In this document: piece by piece, positions 1 through 5,577 of the stretch
Layout of the letters: each line of letters opens with the position of its first letter
Position numbering within the stretch: position 1 is the stretch's first letter
Assembly: GCA_015485245.1 (NCBI GenBank)
Contig: WFTY01000071.1
Coordinates: 1-5,577 of the forward strand
DNA: 5,577 bases
Reading direction: 5' to 3'
Source of the DNA: Anaerolineales bacterium
GTDB taxonomy: Bacteria > Chloroflexota > Anaerolineae > Anaerolineales > UBA11858
The notes under the pieces: generated by a model
Seen by the model: only the letters and a program-made list of their open reading frames with translations
Told to the model about the DNA's origin: nothing
Databases searched by the model: none
Position numbers and translations under genes: made by a program

Positions 1-20
1 CCATCATCCCTGGAGAGGCA

Positions 21-25
21 GAGGT
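21..25 (+). promoter_or_regulatory. Ribosome binding site supporting a GTG start
   Basis: GAGGT lies five bases upstream of the GTG at position 31. It supports that GTG as the real start of the phosphatidyltransferase gene, because no in-frame ATG or other start lies nearby with a comparable site. Only 30 bases precede the gene in this window, so no promoter can be judged. Confidence 0.6.
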
Positions 26-30
26 AACCT

Positions 31-663
31 GTGACCGAGTTAGCTGATAAAAAAGAAAAATCCCCGACGTTTACCGATTGGATGCGGGTGACCTTCAAGG
101 GGGTACTTGACCCCATTGGCGGCTTTTTGAACCGCCTGGGCTTGATGCCAAACACGCTGACCATCATTGGTCTGGCGGGGAACGTGGCCGGTGCGTATTT
201 CCTGATGCGGGGGCGCATGTTGACGGGGGGGCTGATTATCTTGTTGATGGGGCCGATTGACGCCCTGGACGGCACGATGGCGCGTCTGCGTGGTGAGCCT
301 TCTGATTTTGGCGCTTTTGTCGATTCGGTTTCTGACCGATATTCGGAACTGGTGATTTATCTTGGGTTGATTCTTTATTACTTGCAGGCAGGTGATTGGG
401 TCGCCAGTGGCCTGGTGTACCTGGCAGCGGCGGGTTCGGTGCTGGTTTCGTATGTGCGCGCTCGCGCTGAGGCGCTGGGGTATGAGGCCAAAGTTGGCAT
501 CCTCACCCGTCTGGAGCGCTACGTCGTCCTCGTTCCGGCGCTGGTGTTCAATGTGCCTCGGATCGGCGTGATGATTATCGCCCTGCTGGCGAATTTCACT
601 GCTCTGCAGCGCATCATCTACGTCCGTCGTCAGGCGCGGCGTAAAATGCAAGAGACACTTTAA
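31..663 (+). CDS. CDP-alcohol phosphatidyltransferase, probably phosphatidylinositol-phosphate synthase type
   Basis: Integral membrane enzyme that transfers a phosphatidyl group from a CDP-lipid to an alcohol, releasing CMP. The 210-residue protein shows the complete family signature with its metal-binding aspartates: D77, D80-G81, A84-R85, G94, D98 and D102, in the spacing D-x2-DG-x2-AR-x8-G-x3-D-x3-D. A short charged cytosolic N-terminus is followed by about six hydrophobic segments, the usual family layout and length. The stretch SYVRARAEA (140-148) followed by TRLER (159-163) resembles actinobacterial and archaeal enzymes that use inositol 1-phosphate, so phosphatidylinositol-phosphate synthase is my preferred guess. 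Phosphatidylglycerophosphate synthase (pgsA) is the main alternative, and the alcohol cannot be settled by eye. The GTG start has a good ribosome site. lgt follows after 31 bases on the same strand, suggesting a lipid and lipoprotein operon. Confidence 0.88.
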   Translation: MTELADKKEKSPTFTDWMRVTFKGVLDPIGGFLNRLGLMPNTLTIIGLAGNVAGAYFLMRGRMLTGGLIILLMGPIDALDGTMARLRGEPSDFGAFVDSVSDRYSELVIYLGLILYYLQAGDWVASGLVYLAAAGSVLVSYVRARAEALGYEAKVGILTRLERYVVLVPALVFNVPRIGVMIIALLANFTALQRIIYVRRQARRKMQETL

Positions 664-694
664 CCACTTTTATCTCGATTGGGAGAAAAACGTT

Positions 695-1516
695 ATGCCA
701 ACAGGCTTTGAACTTGGCCCTTTGACGATTCGTTACTATGGCGTCATCATCATGTTTGGCGCGCTGGCGGCAGCCGGGCTGACCACCTGGCGTGCGCGGC
801 AACGGGGGCTGGATCCGGAGTTCGTTTGGGACGCGCTGGTATGGGTGTTGATCGCGGGCATCCTTGGGGCACGGCTGTGGCACGTTTTCACCCCGCCGCC
901 TTCGATGGTCGCCATTGGCCTGACGACGAAGTATTACCTCACGCATCCGCTGGCAGCGATCGCCATCTGGAATGGCGGATTGGGAATCCCCGGAGCCGTG
1001 ATCGGCGGCACGCTGGCGCTGTACTTTTACTGCCGCAAGCGCGGCGAAAGCTTTGCTCTGTGGGTGGATATGGCCGCTCCCGGCTTGGCGTTGGGGCAGG
1101 CGATTGGCCGCTGGGGGAATTTCGTCAATCAGGAGCTGTATGGCCGCCCCACCAACTTACCCTGGGCAATCTTCATTGACCCACAGAACCGCGTGCCGGG
1201 TTTTGAGCAGTTCTCCTATTTTCATCCCACGTTCTTGTATGAATCCCTGTGGAACCTGGGGAACGTCGCCTTGCTGCTCTGGTTGGGCAAACGCTATGCC
1301 GATCGCCTCAAAACCGGCGATGTGATGCTGGCCTATTTGATTATCTATCCGGTTGGGCGTTTTTGGATTGAGTTCTTGCGCCTGGATTCCTCGCAGGTGG
1401 CCGGGTTAAACGCCAACCAGACGTTGATGGCTATCGTCGCCCTGGCCGCGGCCCTGGCGTTGTTCTGGCGACATCGCCCGGGGCAGGTGAAGAAACGGAA
1501 ACGCCGTCGTCGATGA
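695..1516 (+). CDS. lgt: Prolipoprotein diacylglyceryl transferase Lgt
   Basis: Inner-membrane enzyme for the first step of lipoprotein maturation: it moves diacylglycerol from phosphatidylglycerol to the lipobox cysteine of prolipoproteins. The 273-residue protein has about seven hydrophobic segments and the Lgt signature GRWGNFVNQELYG (138-150). R139, N142, E147 and G150 match E. coli R143, N146, E151 and G154. R222 and E226 (GRFWIE) match R239 and E243, and Y15 (RYYG) probably matches Y26. The position equivalent to E. coli H103 is proline here (P99), exactly 40 residues before the signature arginine as in E. coli. The C-terminus ends in a strongly basic tail, KKRKRRRR. A GGGAG ribosome site (681-685) lies nine bases before the ATG. 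The stop codon overlaps the next gene's start as ATGA. No lspA or lnt gene is visible in the window. Confidence 0.95.
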   Translation: MPTGFELGPLTIRYYGVIIMFGALAAAGLTTWRARQRGLDPEFVWDALVWVLIAGILGARLWHVFTPPPSMVAIGLTTKYYLTHPLAAIAIWNGGLGIPGAVIGGTLALYFYCRKRGESFALWVDMAAPGLALGQAIGRWGNFVNQELYGRPTNLPWAIFIDPQNRVPGFEQFSYFHPTFLYESLWNLGNVALLLWLGKRYADRLKTGDVMLAYLIIYPVGRFWIEFLRLDSSQVAGLNANQTLMAIVALAAALALFWRHRPGQVKKRKRRRR

Positions 1517-2451
1517 TCCGGGCAGAGGGACTCAGCAAGCAGTTTGGGGATTTCCTGGCCGTAGACGGGGTGAACCTGCGATTGGGCGCCGGCGAAGTGT
1601 TGGCCTTGCTGGGGCCAAACGGCGCGGGCAAAACCACCACAGTGCGCATGCTGACCTCTGTGCTGCGGCCAAGCCGCGGGTGGGCGCGCGTGGCGGGTTA
1701 TGATGTGCGCAGGCAACCCGATCGGGTGCGCGCCGTCGTGGGGGTGTTGACCGAGAATCACGGGCTTTACAACCGTATGCCCGCAGGGGAGTATCTGGAT
1801 TTTTTCGGTGAGCTGTACGGCCTGGACCGGAAACGCCGTCGCCAGCGGCGAGAAGAGCTGCTGGCGCAATTCGGCCTGGCGGAAGCGGCGCGCCAGCGCA
1901 TCGGGGAATTTTCCAAGGGGATGCGGCAAAAGCTCGCTCTGGCGCGCGCCCTGATGCACGATCCGCCGGTGTTGCTGCTCGATGAGCCTACCTCAGCCAT
2001 GGATCCGGAAAGCGCCCGCCTGGTGCGCAACGCCATCAAAGCGCTGCGCTCCGCGGAGCGGGCGATCATTATCTGCACCCACAACTTGGTGGAGGCCGAA
2101 GAGCTGGCCGATCAGATCGCCATCATCCGCCGCGGGCGGATCGTCGCGCAGGGCACGCCCTCCGAGTTGAAGCGTCAGATGCTGGGGCCGGGAGAGTACG
2201 AAATTCGCTTTGCTGCTCTGCTCAACGGCCGGCTGAAATCGTTGCCGAAGAACGTGACGCTCACCGCACAAGGCGAGGATTGGATCCGCTTCCGCAGCGC
2301 CACCCCGGAGCGCGATCATCCTGACGTGTTGCGCTACTTGCTGGAGCAAGACCTGCCGGTGGTGGAATTGCGCGAGGTGCCGCGCAGCCTGGAACAGGTT
2401 TACCTTGAGGTGGTCAGTTCGGCGGAAGGAGCGATCTCAGATGTTGGCTAA
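1513..2451 (+). CDS. ABC-2 type exporter, ATP-binding protein
   Basis: Cytosolic ATPase subunit that should power the permease encoded next to it. The 312-residue protein carries Walker A GPNGAGKTT (34-42), a signature loop FSKGM (133-137, a variant of LSGGQ), Walker B VLLLDE (153-158), D-loop SAMD (161-164) and the switch histidine H190. The Q-loop position is glutamate (E81, in VLTENHGLY), a variant I associate with the NatA/CcmA-like exporter subfamily. Residues after about 220 form a C-terminal extension ending in SLEQVYLEVV, which resembles the LEDVFLE element of ABC-2 exporter ATPases. The ATG overlaps the lgt stop and has no strong ribosome site of its own, so translation is probably coupled to lgt. 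MIRAEGLSKQFG is a typical family N-terminus, supporting this start. The exported substrate cannot be told from the sequence; a drug, sodium, lipid or peptide are all possible. Confidence 0.92.
   Translation: MIRAEGLSKQFGDFLAVDGVNLRLGAGEVLALLGPNGAGKTTTVRMLTSVLRPSRGWARVAGYDVRRQPDRVRAVVGVLTENHGLYNRMPAGEYLDFFGELYGLDRKRRRQRREELLAQFGLAEAARQRIGEFSKGMRQKLALARALMHDPPVLLLDEPTSAMDPESARLVRNAIKALRSAERAIIICTHNLVEAEELADQIAIIRRGRIVAQGTPSELKRQMLGPGEYEIRFAALLNGRLKSLPKNVTLTAQGEDWIRFRSATPERDHPDVLRYLLEQDLPVVELREVPRSLEQVYLEVVSSAEGAISDVG
2426..2431 (+). promoter_or_regulatory. Ribosome binding site that decides the permease start
   Basis: AAGGAG sits nine bases upstream of the ATG at 2441, inside the end of the ATPase gene. 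A TTG at 2405 is in the same frame and would add twelve residues, but it has no comparable site and would lengthen the overlap from 11 to 47 bases. I therefore place the permease start at 2441. Confidence 0.7.
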
Positions 2452-3850
2452 ACTGCGCCCGGCGTTGATTATCACTCGCCGCGAGATTCGCGACCAGTTC
2501 CGCGATTGGCGCATTTTGCTGCCCATCCTGGTGCTCACGCTGTTCTTCCCCGGACTGATGAATTTCACCGCGCGCGAGGCCGTCGCTTTTGTGGAACGAT
2601 ACGGCGCGCCGATCATCGGAGATCGCCTGATCCCCTTTTTGCTGATGGTTGTGGGGTTCTTCCCGATCTCAGTTTCGTTGGTGATCGCGTTGGAGAGCTT
2701 TGTGGGGGAGAAGGAACGTCGGAGCATCGAGCCGTTGCTCTCCACCCCTCTCACGGATTTACAGCTTTACCTGGGCAAGCTGCTGGCGGTGATGCTGCCG
2801 CCGTTGATCGCCAGCTACCTGGGGATCATCGTCTACCTGATCGGGGTGTATCGCCAGGTGGGCTGGCAACCCGATCCCGTGCTGCTGATTCAAGTGGTGG
2901 CGCTGACCACGGTGCAGTCGCTCTTGATGGTCAGCGGGGCGGTAGTGATCTCCTCGCAAGCCACTTCAGCGCGGGCGGCGAACCTGCTGGCCTCGTTCAT
3001 CATCATCCCCACGGCGATGCTGCTGGTGGGGGAGAGCATGATTATGTTCTGGGCGCGGTATGCGGTGCTCTGGTGGGCGATCTTTGGGCAGGCGTTGATC
3101 GCCGGGTTGCTGGTGCGCACCGGTATCGCTTACTTTAACCGCGAGGAGTTGTTGGGCCGCGAGATTGATGTGCTCAACCTGGGCTGGGGTTGGCGGGTGT
3201 TTTGGGATGCTTTCCGCCACCGTCGCGCTTCGTTGGGAGAGTGGCTGCGCGCCGAGCCGTGGTATGCCTTGCGTCTCGCTGCGCTGCCCTTTGTCCTTGT
3301 GTTGGGCGCTTTTGCCGTCGGAGCCTGGATCGGTGTGCAGCAGGCGCAGGTGTTTATCCTGCCGCCAGGGGCGCTTGATCTCAACAATCTGCAAGAGCGG
3401 CTTGTGAACCTGCAATTCTTCACCCTGGATGCTGTCCCAGCCGTCTGGCTACATAATTTGCGTACGGTGATCCTGGCGACTTTGCTGGGGGTTTTCTCCT
3501 TTGGGGTGATGGGGCTGATTGTGTTGCTGCTGCCGTTTGGCCTCATCGGCTATTTCACGGTCACCGCGGCGCGAGCAGGGATTCCCCCCAGCCTTTTCCT
3601 GGCCGGGTTTGTTCTCCCCCATGGAATTGTAGAAATCCCGGCCATTGGGCTGGCGGGGGCGGCGATCCTGCGCCTGGGGGCCACGCTGGCAACCCCGGCG
3701 AGCGGACGTTCGATGGGGGAGGCGTTGCTCACCGCGCTGGCGGATTGGGCGCGCGTTTTCGTCCTGTGGGTGATTCCGCTGTTTTTGATCGCCGCGGTGT
3801 TGGAGGTTTACCTTACCCCGGCGATTGCCCTGCGCCTCTTGCAGCCTTAG
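2441..3850 (+). CDS. ABC-2 type permease fused to a SpoIIM (DUF95) membrane domain
   Basis: Integral membrane protein of 469 residues, with two halves. Residues 1-230 look like an ABC-2 (NatB-like) exporter permease. A cytosolic amphipathic N-terminus leads to hydrophobic segments at about 26-42, 63-84, 114-137, 146-170, 179-199 and 205-226. The family loop GEKERRSIEPLLSTPLTD (89-106) then LGK follows segment two. Residues 231-275 form a polar, Trp-rich linker. Residues 278-469 resemble the SpoIIM/DUF95 family: a hydrophobic segment, a soluble loop, WLHNLR (336-341), more hydrophobic segments, PHGIVEIPAI (393-402), GAAILRLG (406-413), and EVYLTP (455-460) near the end. The reading frame is uninterrupted between the halves. 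The gene overlaps the ATPase gene by 11 bases, so the two should form one transporter. SpoIIM is known from Bacillus engulfment, but the domain is also common in bacteria that do not sporulate, so sporulation should not be inferred. Substrate unknown. Confidence 0.85.
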   Translation: MLAKLRPALIITRREIRDQFRDWRILLPILVLTLFFPGLMNFTAREAVAFVERYGAPIIGDRLIPFLLMVVGFFPISVSLVIALESFVGEKERRSIEPLLSTPLTDLQLYLGKLLAVMLPPLIASYLGIIVYLIGVYRQVGWQPDPVLLIQVVALTTVQSLLMVSGAVVISSQATSARAANLLASFIIIPTAMLLVGESMIMFWARYAVLWWAIFGQALIAGLLVRTGIAYFNREELLGREIDVLNLGWGWRVFWDAFRHRRASLGEWLRAEPWYALRLAALPFVLVLGAFAVGAWIGVQQAQVFILPPGALDLNNLQERLVNLQFFTLDAVPAVWLHNLRTVILATLLGVFSFGVMGLIVLLLPFGLIGYFTVTAARAGIPPSLFLAGFVLPHGIVEIPAIGLAGAAILRLGATLATPASGRSMGEALLTALADWARVFVLWVIPLFLIAAVLEVYLTPAIALRLLQP

Positions 3851-3915
3851 CTGCCTCAGGGGGAGCGGCTCTCTCCGGGTGGCCCTTAAGTGCTACACCC
3901 TTGTGAGCGGTCTTG

Positions 3916-3924
3916 TGATATAAC
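3916..3924 (+). promoter_or_regulatory. Extended -10 promoter for the MBL-fold hydrolase gene
   Basis: TGATATAAC contains the extended -10 TG and a TATAAC hexamer (3919-3924), five of six bases matching TATAAT. No good -35 hexamer lies at 16-18 bases, which extended -10 promoters can tolerate. Transcription would begin near 3931, leaving a leader of about 35 bases. This is the only convincing promoter in the 115-base gap after the permease gene; the rest of the gap shows no small gene and no clear terminator. Confidence 0.5.
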
Positions 3925-3965
3925 ATAGCCGGGTCAACCCTCTCGGGCGACAACTGGATTTTTTT

Positions 3966-4721
3966 ATGAGCAAAATCATTATCCTGGGATCGGCGAATTC
4001 CATCCCTGATGCGCAGCACGAAAACGCTCATTTTGCGATTGAAGGCAAAGATGAATTTATCCTGGTGGATTGCGTAGGCAATCCTCTGGTGCGTTTGCAA
4101 CAGGCGGGTTTGGATTTCAACAGGCTTAATCACCTTATTTTGACGCATTTTCACCCCGACCACGTCTCTGGCGTGCCGTTGTTGTTGATGAATATGTGGT
4201 TGCTGGGGCGCAAGGCTCCGCTGATGGTGTATGGCCTGGATCACACGTTGCAGCGCATGAGCAACCTGATGGACGCTTACGGGTGGGATGAGTGGCCAAA
4301 CTTCTTCCCGGTGACGTTTCAGCGCGTGCCGGCGCAGGAGCTTGCGCCGGTGTTGGTGACGGATGAGTTTCGCGTGCTGGCTTCGCCGGTGGAGCACCTC
4401 ATCCCCACGATTGGCCTGCGGGTGGAAGTGCGCGCCAGCGGTCGCGCCCTGGCGTATTCATGTGATACGCAGCCCTGTGCTGCGGTTGTCGGCCTGGCTG
4501 CGGGGGCCGAGGTGCTCATCCACGAGGCGACCGGCGAGGCGGTGGGACATTCTTCGGCGCAACAGGCAGGGGAGATCGCCCAGGAGGTGGGGGTCGGGCG
4601 GTTGTATCTGATTCACTATGGCGTGCACGGGGTTGACCCGCGCGCCTTGCTCGATCAGGCGCGCACATCCTTTTCGGGCGAGGTGGCCCTGGCTGAAGAT
4701 TTTATGTCCATTACGATTTAA
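3966..4721 (+). CDS. Metallo-beta-lactamase-fold hydrolase, ribonuclease Z-like
   Basis: Probably a cytosolic zinc-dependent hydrolase; no signal peptide is visible. The 251-residue protein begins MSKIIILGSANS, a typical first strand of the fold. The metal-binding set is complete: THFHPDH (60-66, with H61, H63, D65 and H66), H144, D167 (SCDTQP) and H217 (LIHYG). HEATGE (186-191) and GHSSAQQAGEIA (194-205) resemble ribonuclease Z, in which the GHS histidine (H195 here) is the proposed proton donor. Canonical bacterial ribonuclease Z is about 300 residues and has a long arm that grips tRNA. This protein is shorter, and only some 20 residues separate H144 from D167, so the arm seems missing. tRNA 3' processing is therefore possible but unproven; another phosphodiesterase role fits equally well. 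A run of seven Ts directly precedes the ATG and no Shine-Dalgarno site is evident. The gene appears to have its own promoter. Confidence 0.87.
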   Translation: MSKIIILGSANSIPDAQHENAHFAIEGKDEFILVDCVGNPLVRLQQAGLDFNRLNHLILTHFHPDHVSGVPLLLMNMWLLGRKAPLMVYGLDHTLQRMSNLMDAYGWDEWPNFFPVTFQRVPAQELAPVLVTDEFRVLASPVEHLIPTIGLRVEVRASGRALAYSCDTQPCAAVVGLAAGAEVLIHEATGEAVGHSSAQQAGEIAQEVGVGRLYLIHYGVHGVDPRALLDQARTSFSGEVALAEDFMSITI

Positions 4722-4740
4722 GGCAATTTAGGGGGGACGC

Positions 4741-5253
4741 TCACCACCCTTGCAGGAAAGGCAGCCACTCTTCGTTTTTGGGCAGATAGCGTCCAAAGAT
4801 GTAGCGCGCCGAGGATGACGGCGCTTTGGGAGTGTGCAGAAGGCGCATGCCCGCTTGTTCGATCGTGCGTCCTCCCTTGCGGTGATTGCACGCCGCGCAG
4901 GCGGTGACCAGGTTCTCCCAACTGTGGTTGCCCCCCAGACGCCGGGGGATGACGTGGTCAACGGTGAGCGTTTTTTTGCGTTGCCCGCAGTACTGACAGG
5001 TGTATTCGTCGCGGCGGAAGATCTCGCGCTTGCTGAGTTTCACCCGTGGCCGCGGCCGATGAACCATCGCCCCCAGACGGATGATGGAAGGACGCGGGTA
5101 GGTGCGGGAGACAGAGTGGATCACCCCGCGCCCGTTCATCACCAGACTCGCCTTACCGGTCAGAATTAGCACGATGGCGCGCTTGGTTGTGCACACATTG
5201 ATGGGTGCAAAGTTGGCGTTGAGCACCAGTACCGGCTCGTGCAGACTGTCCAT
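4741..5253 (-). CDS. HNH endonuclease family protein
   Basis: Predicted zinc-stabilised nuclease of 170 residues from a widespread stand-alone family. The N-terminal part (MDSLHEPVLVLNANFAPINV through about residue 70) is the conserved leader domain of this family. The HNH fold follows: CQYC (86-89) and CAAC (119-122) form the likely zinc site. H100 (VDHVIPRRLGG) is the expected general base, N114 lies in WENLV, and the third position appears as N123 in CNHRKGGRT, giving an H-N-N form. The start at 5253 is chosen because an AAAGGAG site lies seven bases upstream. A TTG further upstream at 5283 would add ten residues and lacks support. The gene has its own strong promoter and ends 19 bases from the stop of the convergent hydrolase gene. 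There is no methylase, toxin or phage gene beside it, so its biological role is unknown. Homing or restriction functions are not indicated. Confidence 0.9.
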   Translation of the reverse strand: MDSLHEPVLVLNANFAPINVCTTKRAIVLILTGKASLVMNGRGVIHSVSRTYPRPSIIRLGAMVHRPRPRVKLSKREIFRRDEYTCQYCGQRKKTLTVDHVIPRRLGGNHSWENLVTACAACNHRKGGRTIEQAGMRLLHTPKAPSSSARYIFGRYLPKNEEWLPFLQGW

Positions 5254-5260
5254 GCCGTTG

Positions 5261-5267
5261 CTCCTTT
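5261..5267 (-). promoter_or_regulatory. Ribosome binding site for the HNH gene
   Basis: Read on the minus strand this is AAAGGAG, seven bases before the ATG at 5253. It is the strongest Shine-Dalgarno match in the window and fixes the start of the HNH gene over the longer TTG-initiated reading. Confidence 0.8.
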
Positions 5268-5306
5268 GCGATGTGCAGCTCAATCTCTGGAGCGAATCCA
5301 GGCAAA

Positions 5307-5335
5307 ATTATAGCACCGATTTTCTGCTGGCTGAA
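5307..5335 (-). promoter_or_regulatory. Extended -10 promoter for the HNH gene
   Basis: On the minus strand the sequence TGCTATAAT gives a perfect TATAAT -10 (5307-5312) with the extended -10 TG (5314-5315). TTCAGC (5330-5335) stands 17 bases upstream and matches three of six bases of TTGACA. Transcription would start near 5300, giving a leader of about 47 bases before the HNH start. It lies in the 101-base gap between the HNH gene and the SH3-protein stop, implying that HNH can be transcribed independently. Confidence 0.65.
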
Positions 5336-5354
5336 GGATGGGGGAGATGATTTT

Positions 5355-5577
5355 TCAGGGCGTGGGTGTGATGAGGGGCTGTGTGGGCGTTGTTGTGGGG
5401 GTGATGATATAAGCCTGCGGCAGCCAACCCACGCGCCCTTCTTGATCCATGACCTCGATCCACACTACCCCGCCGGTGATCTGTCGCCCGTAGAGCACAG
5501 TGACGGATTCGCCGGGGAGCAGAGAGGCGATCACCGGGCCGCCGGGCGATTGCCGTAGTTGCAGGCCGGGGAAGAAG
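5355..5577 (-). CDS. C-terminal fragment of an SH3-domain protein with Thr/Pro tail (partial, 5' end outside the window)
   Basis: The last 73 codons of a longer gene run in from the right edge and end at a TGA (5355-5357). The visible residues contain most of a bacterial SH3 (SH3b) domain. LQLRQSPGG corresponds to the usual LNVRSGPG element, then come PVIASLLPGESVTVL, VVWIEV, and the closing GRVGWLPQAYI. The last 15 or so residues are a Thr/Pro-rich tail (ITPTTTPTQP and similar). Such domains are usually extracytoplasmic and bind cell-wall material or act as spacers in exported proteins or lipoproteins. The Thr/Pro-rich segment is a style I associate with exported Chloroflexota proteins. What lies upstream, including any signal peptide, lipobox or enzyme domain, is outside the window, so the full function cannot be named. 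The SH3 pattern and sensible codon use support this frame; the overlapping plus-strand frames show no recognisable domain. Confidence 0.75.
   Translation of the reverse strand, partial: FFPGLQLRQSPGGPVIASLLPGESVTVLYGRQITGGVVWIEVMDQEGRVGWLPQAYIITPTTTPTQPLITPTP

Noticed and set aside
1..34. Possible end of an upstream gene: stops at 25-27 (frame 1), 32-34 (frame 2, a GTGA overlap with the first start) and 45-47 (frame 3).
   Set aside because: At most 8 to 14 codons are visible in any frame and none shows a recognisable C-terminus, so I cannot choose among them or say that a gene is there.
1345..1959. Long minus-strand open frame opposite lgt and the ABC ATPase.
   Set aside because: It mirrors high-GC coding sequence, shows no domain, and crosses two genes with complete family motifs on the other strand.
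2405..2440. TTG-initiated longer start for the permease.
   Set aside because: The ATG at 2441 has AAGGAG at good spacing and gives a typical family N-terminus; the extension lies wholly within the ATPase gene.
3877..3900. GGGTG...CACCC inverted repeat after the permease gene, considered as a terminator.
   Set aside because: The stem is only five base pairs with a 14-base loop, and no T-tract follows.
3931..3965. GGGTCAACCC followed by a seven-T run before the hydrolase start, considered as a terminator or attenuator.
   Set aside because: The inverted repeat would have a two-base loop and is separated from the T-run by 18 bases; the Ts touch the ATG and fit a simple AT-rich leader better.
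3813..4397. Minus-strand open frame of 194 codons covering the intergenic gap and the MBL hydrolase.
   Set aside because: Its translation is rich in His, Gln and Arg, typical of an antisense shadow, and it overlaps the well-supported hydrolase gene.
4971..4977. Run of seven As in the HNH coding strand, considered as a programmed frameshift or phase-variable site.
   Set aside because: In the reading frame the codons are CGC AAA AAA ACG, so the heptamer is C-AAA-AAA, not a standard slippery site, and a shift would destroy the HNH motif. The frame is intact here.
5102..5558. Plus-strand open frames opposite the HNH start and the SH3 fragment.
   Set aside because: They lack ribosome sites and domains, and the minus strand over the same bases has a clear promoter, ribosome site and two recognisable proteins.

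Overview
This 5.6 kb window appears to be a stretch of bacterial chromosome, by eye just under 60% G+C and densely coded. I infer a member of the Chloroflexota, probably Anaerolineae-like. The grounds are indirect: a secreted-type SH3 protein that ends in a Thr/Pro-rich tail, a phosphatidylinositol-phosphate-synthase-like enzyme beside lgt, and a SpoIIM-type membrane domain in an ABC permease. No ribosomal RNA or other decisive taxonomic marker is present.

Left block (31-3850, + strand) looks like one operon of four membrane-related genes. A CDP-alcohol phosphatidyltransferase makes a phospholipid head group. After a 31-base gap comes lgt, which adds a diacylglyceryl group from phosphatidylglycerol to prolipoproteins. 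The stop of lgt overlaps the start of an ABC transporter ATPase (ATGA), and that gene overlaps its permease partner by 11 bases, so these three are probably translationally coupled. The permease is the most notable gene: its first half is an ABC-2 exporter permease and its second half is a SpoIIM (DUF95) membrane domain, fused in one reading frame.

Middle (3851-4721): a 115-base gap carries an extended -10 promoter, followed by a lone metallo-beta-lactamase-fold hydrolase with ribonuclease-Z-like motifs but without room for the usual long tRNA-binding arm.

Right block (4741-5577, - strand) runs towards the left block. An HNH endonuclease of the four-cysteine, zinc-binding type has a clear Shine-Dalgarno site and a perfect TATAAT extended -10 promoter. 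Upstream of it, and cut by the window edge, is the C-terminal end of a protein with a bacterial SH3 domain and a Thr/Pro tail. The hydrolase and HNH genes converge with only 19 bases between them.

I see no tRNA, rRNA, CRISPR array, insertion sequence or convincing intrinsic terminator. Beyond the fused permease, the gene content looks like ordinary housekeeping or accessory chromosome.
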